A DNA stretch of 45,406 nt. It comes from an uncultured Treponema sp. (GTDB lineage Bacteria; Spirochaetota; Spirochaetia; Treponematales; Treponemataceae). Position numbers and translations under genes: made by a program. The DNA is taken from the NCBI GenBank assembly GCA_934691925.1, contig CAKUTI010000012.1, positions 1-45,406 of the forward strand, in the 5' to 3' direction. Below the pieces are notes generated by a model. The model was given only the letters and a program-made list of their open reading frames with translations, made no database searches and was not told the DNA's origin. This document shows positions 7,219 to 15,572 of the stretch, in pieces; the first letter of the stretch is position 1, and every line of letters starts with the position of its first letter.

Positions 7219-8451
7219 ATGGACGATATTGAAGTTTTAATTTGTGATGACTCTGCGCTTATGCGCAATCTTATTTCGCGCGTGATTGACGGAACTGAGG
7301 GAATGAAAGTTATTGGAAAGGCGATGAACGGCCAGTTCCTTATCGAAAAACTTTCTTTGCTGAAGCCTGATGTTATTGTTCTTGATATTGAGATGCCGAT
7401 TATGAATGGCGTTGAATTCTTGAAATGGCGGAAAGAGCATCGCGTTGACATTCCAGTGATAATTTTGTCGAGCATTGCTGAGCGCGGCGCGGCGGTGACG
7501 ATGCAGTGTCTTGAGCTTGGCGCGTCTGACTTTATCACAAAGCCGAACGGCTCGATTTCTGCCGATATAAGCTCAGTTGCCGACCGCTTAACGGAAATGA
7601 TTTCTTCTTATGGCGGGGCTTACGCTAGAAGAAAAGGCAAGCACGTCTTAAACGATGAATTTTACGTTCATTTGCAGGAAGAGCGCGCTGTTGAGCGGAA
7701 ACTCACTTCTGCGATGGGCGAGCAAAAAGCGAAGGAATTTCTTTCGTCTGAAGCCGCTGTAAAAGAAGCGAGAAAAGCCCGTGAAGAAATCAAGAACAGC
7801 ATTTTTAACACTGTTCCGCGCAAAAAAGAGCCTGCTGTTATAACTCCGATTCGAGAAGGCGGAAGAATCGAGATAATCGCGCTTGGAATTTCAACAGGCG
7901 GACCTAACGCCTTGCGCGATGTCTTTAAGATGATTGACCCGCATTTGAAGCAGCCGATTCTAGTTGTTCAGCATATGCCGGCAGGATTTACAAAGGAATT
8001 TGCGAACAGCTTGAATAAAATTTGCGCGCTTGAAGTAAAAGAGGCGGAAGACAACGATCCGATTGAAAGCGGACACGTCTATATTGCTCCGGGAGATTAT
8101 CATATCGTTGTGGAAGCAGGCGCGCTTGGAAAGAAAGTTATCAGGCTTTCCCACGAGCCTCAGAGAAACGGACACAGACCTTCTGCCGATGTTCTTTTTG
8201 AGTCTGTCGCGAAAATTTATCAGAACCGCGCTCTTGGCGTGATTATGACTGGAATGGGAAAAGATGGCGCTGTCGAGCTTGCGGAAATGCGGAAGCAGGG
8301 CGCATGGACTCTTGGCCAGGATGAAAAAACTGCGATTGTTTACGGAATGCCGAAAGTCGCTTATGAGCTTGGCGCGGTGCAAAAGCAAGTTCCACTTGAA
8401 AATATGGCGGACGAGATTTCAAAGCTTGCCCGCGAGCATTTGAACGCCTAG
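7219..8451 (+). CDS. cheB: CheB: receptor methylesterase/deamidase with receiver domain
   Basis: A 410-residue protein. The N-terminal receiver domain (about 4-125) has the acidic pocket DD at 10-11 and the phosphoacceptor Asp56 in VLDIEMP. A long Lys/Glu-rich linker (about 125-215) precedes the methylesterase domain, whose catalytic triad Ser225 (GISTGGP), His252 (QHMPAGF) and Asp349 (GKDGA) is visible. I place the start at MDDIEVLICD (7219); an upstream frame start at 7174 would add 15 residues encoded inside cheR. It ends convergently with the RseC-like gene, the stop codons overlapping. Confidence 0.96.
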   Translation: MDDIEVLICDDSALMRNLISRVIDGTEGMKVIGKAMNGQFLIEKLSLLKPDVIVLDIEMPIMNGVEFLKWRKEHRVDIPVIILSSIAERGAAVTMQCLELGASDFITKPNGSISADISSVADRLTEMISSYGGAYARRKGKHVLNDEFYVHLQEERAVERKLTSAMGEQKAKEFLSSEAAVKEARKAREEIKNSIFNTVPRKKEPAVITPIREGGRIEIIALGISTGGPNALRDVFKMIDPHLKQPILVVQHMPAGFTKEFANSLNKICALEVKEAEDNDPIESGHVYIAPGDYHIVVEAGALGKKVIRLSHEPQRNGHRPSADVLFESVAKIYQNRALGVIMTGMGKDGAVELAEMRKQGAWTLGQDEKTAIVYGMPKVAYELGAVQKQVPLENMADEISKLAREHLNA

Positions 8452-8861
8452 AGAACTTGCGTAATTTCAGGAAGCGTTATATGAATACTGCTTCTTGAAA
8501 TTACAAAGACTACAAGACACGCTGCCAGAAAAAACGCGAGAACTGAAGTCGCCTGAAATCCTTCTGAAAAAACGATTCCGAGCCTTTGTGAAAGCGCAGG
8601 CGCGAAAATGTAGCCGAAAACCGCGCACAAAATTGGAATCAGCAGGGCTGCGATTCCTTGCAGACACTGGCTTGCTTTTGAAACTCCGATTTTCACAACG
8701 GAATTTTCTTTCAAATCAAAATTCTGCCTGTTTATCACGCTGAAAGTTTTCCCTTGCTTTGAGCAGTCTGGCGAGTCGCAGCTTATGCACGCGTCTGAAA
8801 TCATCGGAACGACTTGCACAAGCTGCCCTTCAATTTTTTTTACGATAGCAAAGTCACGCAT
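8448..8861 (-). CDS. RseC/MucC-like (SoxR-reducing family) membrane protein
   Basis: A 137-residue protein. The N-terminal soluble part carries CISCDSPDC, a Cys cluster like that of RseC/RsxC-associated proteins. Two transmembrane helices follow (about 68-92 and 100-122). Family members modulate anti-sigma signalling or reduce SoxR iron-sulfur clusters; which role applies here is unknown. The ATG directly follows the stop of the TPR gene (TAAATG), so expression is probably coupled. Confidence 0.75.
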   Translation of the reverse strand: MRDFAIVKKIEGQLVQVVPMISDACISCDSPDCSKQGKTFSVINRQNFDLKENSVVKIGVSKASQCLQGIAALLIPILCAVFGYIFAPALSQRLGIVFSEGFQATSVLAFFLAACLVVFVISRSSIHITLPEITQVL

Positions 8862-9410
8862 TTAATAAGAATCTCCGGAATCTTTTTCGTTCATCTGAAT
8901 GTTTTTCATTTGAGAAACGCACTGCTCGTAGCCGGTCTTGTTGCCAAGTTCTTCGTACGTGTCGCGCAAATTGTAAAGAGCGTCATAATAATACGAATTT
9001 AATGTTACCGCCTGCTCGAAAGCCGTGCATGCGTCGTCAAAATTGTTCGTGTTGAAATGAATCACTCCGAGCGTGTTCCAAAGATGCGCATTTTGATTGT
9101 TCAGTTTCAGTCCTTCCTGGCAATATTCGAGCGCTTCGTCTGTGAGTCCGAGATTTAGGCAGACAATCGCAAGCATTTCAATGACTTCGTCATCTTCATC
9201 GTTGATTTCGTAGGCCTGGCTAAGTGCGTAGAAAGCCTGTTTCAGCTGGCCAGCGTCCCGGTAAGTGATTCCGAGATTGAACCAGAGAAGATAATTATGT
9301 TTTTCAAGAGAAATTGCTCGTTTTAGGCAGGCGATTGCGTCAGAAAAATTTCCTGCTGAGGCAAGCTCAATCGCCTGAGTATTCAGCGAGGACACATTTT
9401 CTTTCATCAT
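8862..9410 (-). CDS. Tetratricopeptide repeat protein
   Basis: About 182 residues, almost all TPR: roughly five 34-residue units with the typical W/L-G-Y-A-P spacing, for example LWFNLGITYRDAGQLKQAFY and LWNTLGVIHFNTNNFDDACT. No signal peptide or catalytic domain is seen, so it is a cytosolic scaffold. The start is the ATG at 9410, seven nt after AGGAGG. It lies 44 nt downstream of the prenyl synthase gene. Confidence 0.88.
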   Translation of the reverse strand: MMKENVSSLNTQAIELASAGNFSDAIACLKRAISLEKHNYLLWFNLGITYRDAGQLKQAFYALSQAYEINDEDDEVIEMLAIVCLNLGLTDEALEYCQEGLKLNNQNAHLWNTLGVIHFNTNNFDDACTAFEQAVTLNSYYYDALYNLRDTYEELGNKTGYEQCVSQMKNIQMNEKDSGDSY

Positions 9411-9454
9411 ATCAAAACCTCCTTTTCTAAAATTTATAAAAAGTAAAATCCGCA

Positions 9455-10522
9455 TTACGCTTTTTTCTGGATTGAGTCGAACAAATCTACGATAAGCGTT
9501 TTTGCGTGATAATATTCGTTTCCGAAAAGCGAGCCAAGCTCCAGCGTTTTTTGGCTGATGATTTCATTTCCTTTTTTGCGCGCTTTTTCAACCGCTCCGC
9601 TCGAAGAAAGAATCTCGATGACTTTTTCAACGGCAGAAGAATAAATTCCTTCGCGCCGTGCCTGCTTAAAAAGCTTTGTCAAAGTTGTCTCGTCCTCTGG
9701 CTTTTCCGCAAGATGATAGAGAACCGGCAGGCTTTTTTTGCCTTCGACAACATCGTCTCCGCGTTTTTTGCCTGGATTTCCTTTTGTCAGATTCGTAACA
9801 TCGTCGAGAATCTGAAATCCTGTTCCGATGTCCTCCGCGATTTTTCCTGCGCGTTCAGCGTCTTTTAGCGAGGCTCCGCCTGCGAGAATTCCAAGCTCCA
9901 CCGCAAGCCGAGCCAAAGTTCCGGTCTTGTTCCGAACCATCGCCGTGTATTCTTCTACAGACGGAATAATTTCTGAATTTCTGTGCCAGTAAATGTCCAT
10001 CGCCTGCCCAAGATGAAGGCGGCGAAGCTCCTGCAAGAAAAGCTCGTAAAATTCAAGTTTTTCATCATTTGAAATATCAAGCGACTGAATGCAGCTTGTC
10101 GCCTGAAAATAAAGCCAAGAGCCGGCATTCAGCGCGACATCCATTCCATAAGTTATGTGCGCGGCGGCTTTTCCTCGCCGGGTGTCGGAATTGTCTTCAA
10201 TGTCATCGTGAATTAGAGAAGCCGTGTGCGCAAATTCAACAAGCGGCGTGAGCTTGTAAGCGTTTTCAAGCGAATTCGCTGTTTTTTTCGCGTCCTGAGC
10301 AAGTTCCGCGCAGAGAACTAAAAGCAGAGGCCGCCATCTTTTTCCGCCGAGCGAGACGAGATTTCTGCAAGGCTCAAGAAGATTTGAAAGATGAGTTTCG
10401 TTTATGCAAGAATCGATTGGTCCGAAAGAAAGTTTTTTCCAGTCGTCTGTAATTTTTGATGGAAGATATTTTGCGAGAACAGTCTCGATTTTTTCGAGCC
10501 GTGTAGAAAATTCCGTATTCAT
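9455..10522 (-). CDS. Polyprenyl (trans-isoprenyl) diphosphate synthase
   Basis: A 355-residue enzyme that condenses isopentenyl diphosphate with allylic diphosphates to make quinone or polyprenol tails. Visible motifs are GGKRWRP (59-65), the first Asp-rich motif HDDIED (105-110), DTRRGK soon after, and the second as DDVTN, where the usual last Asp is Asn. The family fixes the reaction type, but product chain length cannot be read confidently, so I leave the symbol blank. The gene starts 6 nt after a perfect TATAAT with no Shine-Dalgarno. Confidence 0.9.
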   Translation of the reverse strand: MNTEFSTRLEKIETVLAKYLPSKITDDWKKLSFGPIDSCINETHLSNLLEPCRNLVSLGGKRWRPLLLVLCAELAQDAKKTANSLENAYKLTPLVEFAHTASLIHDDIEDNSDTRRGKAAAHITYGMDVALNAGSWLYFQATSCIQSLDISNDEKLEFYELFLQELRRLHLGQAMDIYWHRNSEIIPSVEEYTAMVRNKTGTLARLAVELGILAGGASLKDAERAGKIAEDIGTGFQILDDVTNLTKGNPGKKRGDDVVEGKKSLPVLYHLAEKPEDETTLTKLFKQARREGIYSSAVEKVIEILSSSGAVEKARKKGNEIISQKTLELGSLFGNEYYHAKTLIVDLFDSIQKKA

Positions 10523-10528
10523 AAGATA

Positions 10529-10557
10529 ATTATAAACTGAAAAATGCTATAGTTCAA
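10529..10557 (-). promoter_or_regulatory. Promoter of the polyprenyl synthase gene, leaderless geometry
   Basis: TTGAAC (10552-10557), a 17-bp spacer and TATAAT (10529-10534). Only TATCTT separates the -10 from the ATG at 10522. Confidence 0.7.
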
Positions 10558-10579
10558 CGAAAAGGAAAATTTACAAATA

Positions 10580-10610
10580 TTGAAATTTCTGATTAAATTA
10601 TCCGATAAAT
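10580..10610 (+). promoter_or_regulatory. Candidate rlmE promoter
   Basis: TTGAAA (10580-10585) and GATAAAT (10604-10610) with an 18-bp spacer, about 7-8 nt before the rlmE ATG. There is no Shine-Dalgarno. The -10 is weaker than in the other leaderless-type promoters. Confidence 0.35.
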
Positions 10611-10617
10611 AAAAAGT

Positions 10618-11211
10618 ATGGCAAATTCTTATGAAAAACCAGATTTTTGGTCGCGGAAGGCTTTTTCTGAAGGCTATCCGGCTAGAAGCGTATATAAACT
10701 TCAGGAAATTGACGAGAAATTCGGATTTCTGAAGAAAAATTTCAAGATTCTCGACTTGGGTGCGGCTCCTGGAAGCTGGACAACGTTCCTTTTAAGAAAA
10801 ATGGAAGGAAGCGGAAAAGTTGTTAGCTGCGATTTGAATCCGCTTTCAAAAAGCGTTAAGGGAGAAAATCTCGTTTTTATTCAGGGCGACTTGCTCGAAA
10901 AGGAAATTGTCGAGAAAATCAAAGCGGAAGGTCCTTTTGATTTGGTTGTCTGTGATGCCGCTCCGCTCACAACTGGGAACCGCGTTGTTGACACTGCGCG
11001 TTCCGCTGGATTAGTAAAGATGGCAATCTGGTATGCCGAAATTATGTTGAAGCAGGGCGGAAATTTTTGCGTGAAGATTTTCCAGAACGGAGACCAGCAG
11101 GCGATGCTCAAGAAAATGCGCGAAGTTTTTACGCAGGCGAAAGGCTTCAAGCCGAAAGCTTGCCGTTCTGAAAGTTTTGAAACATTCTTGATTGGATTAG
11201 GTAAAAAATGA
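10618..11211 (+). CDS. rlmE: RlmE (FtsJ/RrmJ): 23S rRNA 2'-O-methyltransferase
   Basis: A 197-residue SAM-dependent enzyme that methylates the ribose of U2552 in the 23S A-loop. The N-terminal region ARSVYKLQEID carries the first catalytic Lys, and FKILDLGAAPGSWTTF is the SAM site near 41-56. VCDAAPLTTG holds the catalytic Asp, CVKIFQNGD the second Lys, and RSESFETF the Glu, completing K-D-K-E. Length and order fit the family. The stop overlaps the start of the M23 peptidase gene (ATGA). Confidence 0.95.
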   Translation: MANSYEKPDFWSRKAFSEGYPARSVYKLQEIDEKFGFLKKNFKILDLGAAPGSWTTFLLRKMEGSGKVVSCDLNPLSKSVKGENLVFIQGDLLEKEIVEKIKAEGPFDLVVCDAAPLTTGNRVVDTARSAGLVKMAIWYAEIMLKQGGNFCVKIFQNGDQQAMLKKMREVFTQAKGFKPKACRSESFETFLIGLGKK

Positions 11212-12209
11212 TGATAAAAAGTTTGCTTTGGAAAATTGAGTCGTTTGTGAGAAATTTTTCTTTGAAAAATGCAATCCAGTGTTCTTTGATTACTTGTGGC
11301 GTTTGCGTTGCGGTTCTTGGCGGCGCGGTTGTTTTTGGAAACCGTTCTTTTGCGCGCGCAAGCGAAAACGGCCAGGGCGGTCTTGAAACTCCGGGAATGC
11401 CAGTTGTTACGGAAGAGACTGCGGCGATTATTGAAAACGGCTCTCAGCAGAAGTTGTTGTCAGAAGATTCTTATAATTTGTCATATATTTCTTATCGTGT
11501 TAGAAAAGGCGATATGGTCGGCGTGATTGCTGAGAATTTCGGAGTTACGCAGGATTCAATCATCAGCGTGAACAGCATCCGTTCTTCAAGGCTTATTCAG
11601 ATTGGGCAGTTCTTGAAAATTCCGACAATGCCTGGAATCCTTTACACTGTAAAAAAATCGGGGGAAACTCCAAAATCTATTTCGGAGAAATACGAGGTTG
11701 ACGCTGACAAATTTGCGGCGGTGAACCATGTCGCGCTTGAAGCGTCTTACGAGGCTGGCGAGACTGTTTTTGTTCCTGACGCAGAGCTTGACTGGGTTAC
11801 CCGGCAGGAAATCAACGGAGACTTGTTCAAAAAACCGATTCATGCGCATTGGTATCGCTCTTCAAGATTCGGCTGGCGCGCAAGTCCGTTTACAGGAAAA
11901 CGCTCTTATCATTCTGGCGTTGACATGGCCTGCCCGAGCGGAACTTCAATTTTTGCCGCAATGCCTGGAAAAGTTACAGCGACTGGCTACAACACAACTT
12001 ACGGAAACTATGTGATTATCGCCCATCATTCTGGATACAAAACGCTCTACGGACACATGAGCGCGATTCTCTGCACAAAAGGTCAGAATGTGACTCAGGA
12101 CACGAGAATCGGACGCGTTGGAAGCACTGGCCTAAGCACTGGACCGCACTTGCATTTCACAGTTTTCAAGAACGGAAAGCAAATTAATCCTGAAAATCTT
12201 TGGAACTAA
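11208..12209 (+). CDS. LysM/M23 peptidoglycan metalloendopeptidase
   Basis: A 333-residue envelope protein. A membrane or signal segment (about 24-46) is followed by two LysM peptidoglycan-binding motifs (about 94-139, YRVRKGDMVGVIAENFGV; and about 144-189). A C-terminal M23 peptidase domain (about 217-331) keeps the zinc ligands H-x3-D in HSGVDMA and the H-x-H of GPHLHF, so it should be active against cross-link peptides rather than a degenerate activator. Translation is coupled to rlmE by ATGA overlap; a second ATG directly follows the first. Confidence 0.92.
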   Translation: MMIKSLLWKIESFVRNFSLKNAIQCSLITCGVCVAVLGGAVVFGNRSFARASENGQGGLETPGMPVVTEETAAIIENGSQQKLLSEDSYNLSYISYRVRKGDMVGVIAENFGVTQDSIISVNSIRSSRLIQIGQFLKIPTMPGILYTVKKSGETPKSISEKYEVDADKFAAVNHVALEASYEAGETVFVPDAELDWVTRQEINGDLFKKPIHAHWYRSSRFGWRASPFTGKRSYHSGVDMACPSGTSIFAAMPGKVTATGYNTTYGNYVIIAHHSGYKTLYGHMSAILCTKGQNVTQDTRIGRVGSTGLSTGPHLHFTVFKNGKQINPENLWN

Positions 12210-12218
12210 AACCAAACC

Positions 12219-12728
12219 TTAATTTCCGGAAAAATGCCTTTCTTTGCAATTTGTCTCGCCGGTAAAGCTGCTTATCTTTTTTATGAAAAAATCTAGGTTC
12301 GAGGCGATGAAAATTGCGCAGTATGCCGTGATTACGATTCCGAACGTGATGTAAAAAAATGTGTTTGCTTCTTCGTTGCCGAGTTTTGCCGCCGTGAATG
12401 TGTAAGTTGTCATAAACAAAAGCATTAAAATTCCGCAGATAATCCATTTTGCCATTGAAACCGGCTTTATCTTGAAATTTTCTGTTGACCAGCGCGGATT
12501 TGCGGCTTTTAGAATCGCGCTGATTTTTGAGTCTGTAATCGGAACAGAAACTTTTAGCGGCTCAGAAGCGTATTTTTCGGCTTTTGAAAGATAGCGGACT
12601 TGAGTTCTGCATTTTTTGCATTTTAAAAGATGAAAAGTAACGTCGAGCGGAATTCTCTCCTGCTTGTCGAGCATAAGAAATTTGTCCATCATTCTGTCGC
12701 ATTTGCTTCGTGCAGTTTCACTTTTCAT
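12219..12728 (-). CDS. Zinc-type anti-sigma factor, two-helix membrane protein
   Basis: A 169-residue protein whose N-terminal part contains HLLKCKKC, the H-x3-C-x2-C zinc anti-sigma (ZAS) signature, near residues 33-40. Two transmembrane helices follow (about 90-110 and 122-145). It overlaps the end of the ECF sigma gene by 11 nt, the usual sigma/anti-sigma arrangement, so it most likely holds that sigma at the membrane until a signal releases it. The signal is unknown. Confidence 0.75.
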   Translation of the reverse strand: MKSETARSKCDRMMDKFLMLDKQERIPLDVTFHLLKCKKCRTQVRYLSKAEKYASEPLKVSVPITDSKISAILKAANPRWSTENFKIKPVSMAKWIICGILMLLFMTTYTFTAAKLGNEEANTFFYITFGIVITAYCAIFIASNLDFFIKKISSFTGETNCKERHFSGN

Positions 12729-13299
12729 AATAAAATTCCTCCAGTTTTTCCTTTAGAATCTTTTTTGCTCTAAAAATGTGCGATTTTATTGTGTTTACAG
12801 GAATTCCTGTTATTTTGCTGATTTCGGCGTGCGAGTTGTCGTAATAAAAATAAAGCTCAATGCACATCGCATAGTTTTCGGGAAGCTCGCGCACAGCTTC
12901 GTTCACGGCGGCGGCGGTTATTCTTCGGATTTCGTTTTTTTCCGGCGAATAGCCTTTGTCTAAAATCGATTCTTCATTTGAAAGCGGAAGAAATTCTTTT
13001 CGTCTGTTTTTTGCGTTCACGGCTGTGTTGTAAGCGATTGACGTGAGCCAAGTTGAAAAGCTCGACTTTCCCTGAAAATTTTTGAGATTCGTGTAAATTT
13101 TGATGAAAACGTCCTGAACAAAATCTTCCGAGTCCGTCTGATTCTTGAAAAAACTCATTCCAAGCGCGAAAATTCTTTTTTTATAGTACGAGATAAGCCT
13201 CGCAAACGATTTTTCATCTCCTTCGAGAGCCGTTTTTATGAGAGAATTGTCGCGCCGTTCTGTGATGATTTGTTCGAGAGAACGAAGGCTATTTTTCAT
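12718..13299 (-). CDS. ECF-type sigma-70 family RNA polymerase sigma factor
   Basis: 193 residues with region 2 (about 25-95; DSEDFVQDVFIKIY and FSTWLTSIAYNTAVN) and region 4 (about 130-185; ELYFYYDNSHAEISKITGIP). Regions 1 and 3 are missing, as in ECF sigmas. It sits between a small membrane protein gene and the anti-sigma gene with overlaps on both sides. An ECF-like promoter before the operon suggests autoregulation. Confidence 0.93.
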   Translation of the reverse strand: MKNSLRSLEQIITERRDNSLIKTALEGDEKSFARLISYYKKRIFALGMSFFKNQTDSEDFVQDVFIKIYTNLKNFQGKSSFSTWLTSIAYNTAVNAKNRRKEFLPLSNEESILDKGYSPEKNEIRRITAAAVNEAVRELPENYAMCIELYFYYDNSHAEISKITGIPVNTIKSHIFRAKKILKEKLEEFYYEK

Positions 13300-13651
13300 C
13301 AGAAATCTTGTTTTTGCCTTTTTCCCAGTCGTTGAGCTTGTAGAAAATCAAAAGCGCGACTCCGACCGTAAAAGGAATGAGTCCGCCTAAAATTGCGTTG
13401 GATTTTCCGTTAAGAATTATGAAGAAAACTGAAAGCGAGAATCCGACCGTGGTGAGCAAAAGCCCAATCAAAAGAACGTAAGCTTTGTAATTAAATGCGG
13501 ATTTTTCTGAAATTCCGTTTTCAATGCGCATTTTGTGTTCTGTGTGCTGCCATAAAATCGCGAGTAAAATTATCGTGCCTGCAATGGCGATTCCAGCAAT
13601 CGGAATTATAGCGATTATGACCTGCGCCGCTGGTGAAGTGATAGCGTTCAT
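13289..13651 (-). CDS. Small three-helix membrane protein, first gene of the ECF operon
   Basis: A 120-residue protein with three hydrophobic stretches (about 10-32, 53-76 and 85-105) and a charged tail. It resembles small membrane proteins that accompany sigma/anti-sigma pairs; I do not recognise a family with certainty (DUF6249-like at best). Overlap of 11 nt with the sigma gene ties it to that regulon. GGAGG at 13657-13661 sets the start. Confidence 0.7.
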   Translation of the reverse strand: MNAITSPAAQVIIAIIPIAGIAIAGTIILLAILWQHTEHKMRIENGISEKSAFNYKAYVLLIGLLLTTVGFSLSVFFIILNGKSNAILGGLIPFTVGVALLIFYKLNDWEKGKNKISDEK

Positions 13652-13666
13652 TTTTGCCTCCGTTTT

Positions 13667-13695
13667 TTAGACACAATTTGTGAAAAGTGGTTGCA
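13667..13695 (-). promoter_or_regulatory. Candidate ECF-sigma promoter of the sigma/anti-sigma operon
   Basis: On the minus strand TGCAACC (13689-13695), exactly 16 bp, then GTCTAA (13667-13672). AAC in the -35 and GTC in the -10 at N16 is the general ECF pattern. The predicted start lies very close to the GGAGG site, leaving a short leader, which is a caution. Confidence 0.4.
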
Positions 13696-13710
13696 AGCAG
13701 TTTTTGAATT

Positions 13711-14184
13711 TCAGTTCAGAAAGATGTAATCCTTGAAGTAAATTTTTGAAATTTTTCCGAGAACGAGATTTGAATTTATCTGGCTTAAAATCTCGTTTTT
13801 GATTTGTTCTTCCGTCATGGAGACAAGCTCGTATTTTGTTTTTGATGAAAAATACGCGCTGAAAACGGCTTTTACCGCGACAAGTTTCCGGTCAAGCTCT
13901 TCGTAAAGCTGCGTGTCGCTTTCATCGTATTCAAGCCACGGATTTACGACGAGAACGTGCCGGATTTTGTCTCTGTCGATTTTTGTTGTAATCCGCAAAA
14001 GCCCGATTAAGTCGAACGCCGCATTGTTTTTTTGAAGAAGCGATTCAGACTCGATTTTTCGTAAGCCGGCGCCTGGAACAGCATTTTTTGTGCAGAGAAA
14101 AACTGCGCTCGTCGCAACAATTCCAAGCAAAATCACGAGCGCAAGCAGCAAAAGAATCTTGTTAAAAGTAAGTTTTTTTTTCAT
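13711..14184 (-). CDS. FliL-like flagellar basal-body associated protein
   Basis: 157 residues: a short Lys-rich N-terminus, one transmembrane helix (about 8-31), a linker, and a C-terminal domain that ends VLGKISKIYFKDYIFLN, the strand pattern that closes FliL proteins. FliL sits at the stator ring and helps torque generation. It lies 25 nt after hflX rather than in a flagellar operon, and is short, so it may be a FliL paralogue. Confidence 0.6.
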   Translation of the reverse strand: MKKKLTFNKILLLLALVILLGIVATSAVFLCTKNAVPGAGLRKIESESLLQKNNAAFDLIGLLRITTKIDRDKIRHVLVVNPWLEYDESDTQLYEELDRKLVAVKAVFSAYFSSKTKYELVSMTEEQIKNEILSQINSNLVLGKISKIYFKDYIFLN

Positions 14185-14209
14185 TTTTGATTTTTATCCG
14201 AAAACTCTT

Positions 14210-15502
14210 TTAATCTAGACTTTCGTAAGACGACAAAAGATTTGAGAGCCGTGGATTTTTTCTAAGTTCGCCGCCTTTCGCCTTGATGTGAACGCCGTCG
14301 TCAAGCCAGTTTTCCTCGAGAATCAAGCCCGTTTTTCTGACTTCGTTTAAAAGCGCGATTTTTTCGAGCGGAATCACGTAATTTTTTTCTCTTCCCATGA
14401 GCTCGTCGCAAATTCTTTCAAAAAGCTCGTTGAATCCTTCGTGAGTTTTTGCCGAAATTTTCACTGCGTCTGGAAAAAGTTTTTCAAGATGCGAAAGATG
14501 CTGGAGCGCGAACGGGTCGGCGGTCTCTTTGTCTTGAAGTTTGTCGATTTTGTTCAGAACAACGATTTTTGGAATCTCGTCAGCTTTTATTTCCTTTAGA
14601 ACTTTGCAGACTGTGTCATATTGAAATTCAGCTTTCAAGTCGCTTGAATCAAGAACCAGAAGAATCAAATCCGCGCGCTGGGCTTCTTCAAGAGTCGATT
14701 TAAAAGCGTTCACAAGCGAATGTGGAAGATTAGAGATGAATCCGACTGTGTCTGTGAGCAGAATATTTGTTCCGCTCGCATTTTTCAGCTGGAGTTTTCG
14801 CGTTGTGGGGTCGAGCGTCGCAAAAAGCTTGTCTTCAACAAAAACATCGGCTCCAGTGAGAGCGTTCAAAAGCGATGACTTTCCGGCGTTTGTGTAGCCG
14901 GCAAGCGCGCATGAAGGAAGCGGAATCCGCTCGCGTTTTTTTCTTTGCGTTTCACGGTCTTTTACAACTTGCTCAAGCTCGCGTTTTACCTGAGCGATTT
15001 TCTCGCGGACTTGACGCATATCAAGCTCTAGCTGCGTTTCTCCAGAGCCTTTCGAGCCGAAATTTCCGCCGCGCTGCCGCGCCATATCCCCGTAAGAATG
15101 TGCGAGCCGAGGAAGCGAATATTGAAGCCGCGCAAGCTGAACTTGCAGAACCGCTTCCTTTGTCTGCGCTCGCTGGGCAAAAATTCGCAGGATAACTTCC
15201 TGCCTGTCAAAAACCGGAATTTTTGCAAGTTTTTCCCAGTTTCGCTGTTTTCTTGGCTCAAGAATAAAATCAAAAATTATCGCGTCCGCGTCAAGCTCCT
15301 TTGCAAGCGACGCAAGCTCTTCGGCTTTTCCTTTTCCCATTCCGTAAGCCGGCGTTATTTCCATCCGCGTCAAAACAACAGAACGCGCAATTTCAAGTCC
15401 GAGCGTTGAAACAAGCCCTTCAAGCTCGGAAATATCATCATCAGGCTGGCCAACCAGAATCGCTCTGATTTTTCGCTCCTGTTCCTCTTTTACTTCATAC
15501 AT
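14210..15502 (-). CDS. hflX: HflX: ribosome-associated GTPase
   Basis: 430 residues from the ATG at 15502 (MYEVKEEQER). The N-terminal HflX domain (PAYGMGKGKAEEL) leads into a helical arm and the Gly-rich segment RQRGGNFGSKGSGETQLE. The G domain follows, with GYTNAGKSS at about 202-210, DTVGFI and NKID. HflX splits stalled or heat-damaged ribosomes. A reading from a TTG at 15544 would add 14 residues but would start before the promoter, so I reject it. There is no Shine-Dalgarno. Confidence 0.95.
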   Translation of the reverse strand: MYEVKEEQERKIRAILVGQPDDDISELEGLVSTLGLEIARSVVLTRMEITPAYGMGKGKAEELASLAKELDADAIIFDFILEPRKQRNWEKLAKIPVFDRQEVILRIFAQRAQTKEAVLQVQLARLQYSLPRLAHSYGDMARQRGGNFGSKGSGETQLELDMRQVREKIAQVKRELEQVVKDRETQRKKRERIPLPSCALAGYTNAGKSSLLNALTGADVFVEDKLFATLDPTTRKLQLKNASGTNILLTDTVGFISNLPHSLVNAFKSTLEEAQRADLILLVLDSSDLKAEFQYDTVCKVLKEIKADEIPKIVVLNKIDKLQDKETADPFALQHLSHLEKLFPDAVKISAKTHEGFNELFERICDELMGREKNYVIPLEKIALLNEVRKTGLILEENWLDDGVHIKAKGGELRKNPRLSNLLSSYESLD

Positions 15503-15509
15503 ATTGAAA

Positions 15510-15537
15510 AATCTATCCGAAATTGATAAAAAATCAA
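15510..15537 (-). promoter_or_regulatory. hflX promoter, leaderless geometry
   Basis: TTGATT (15532-15537), a 16-bp spacer and TAGATT (15510-15515). Seven bases (TTTCAAT) separate it from the ATG at 15502. Confidence 0.5.
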
Positions 15538-15572
15538 AGTACAAATTCCGAAAATAAAAGATAGAGAATATT

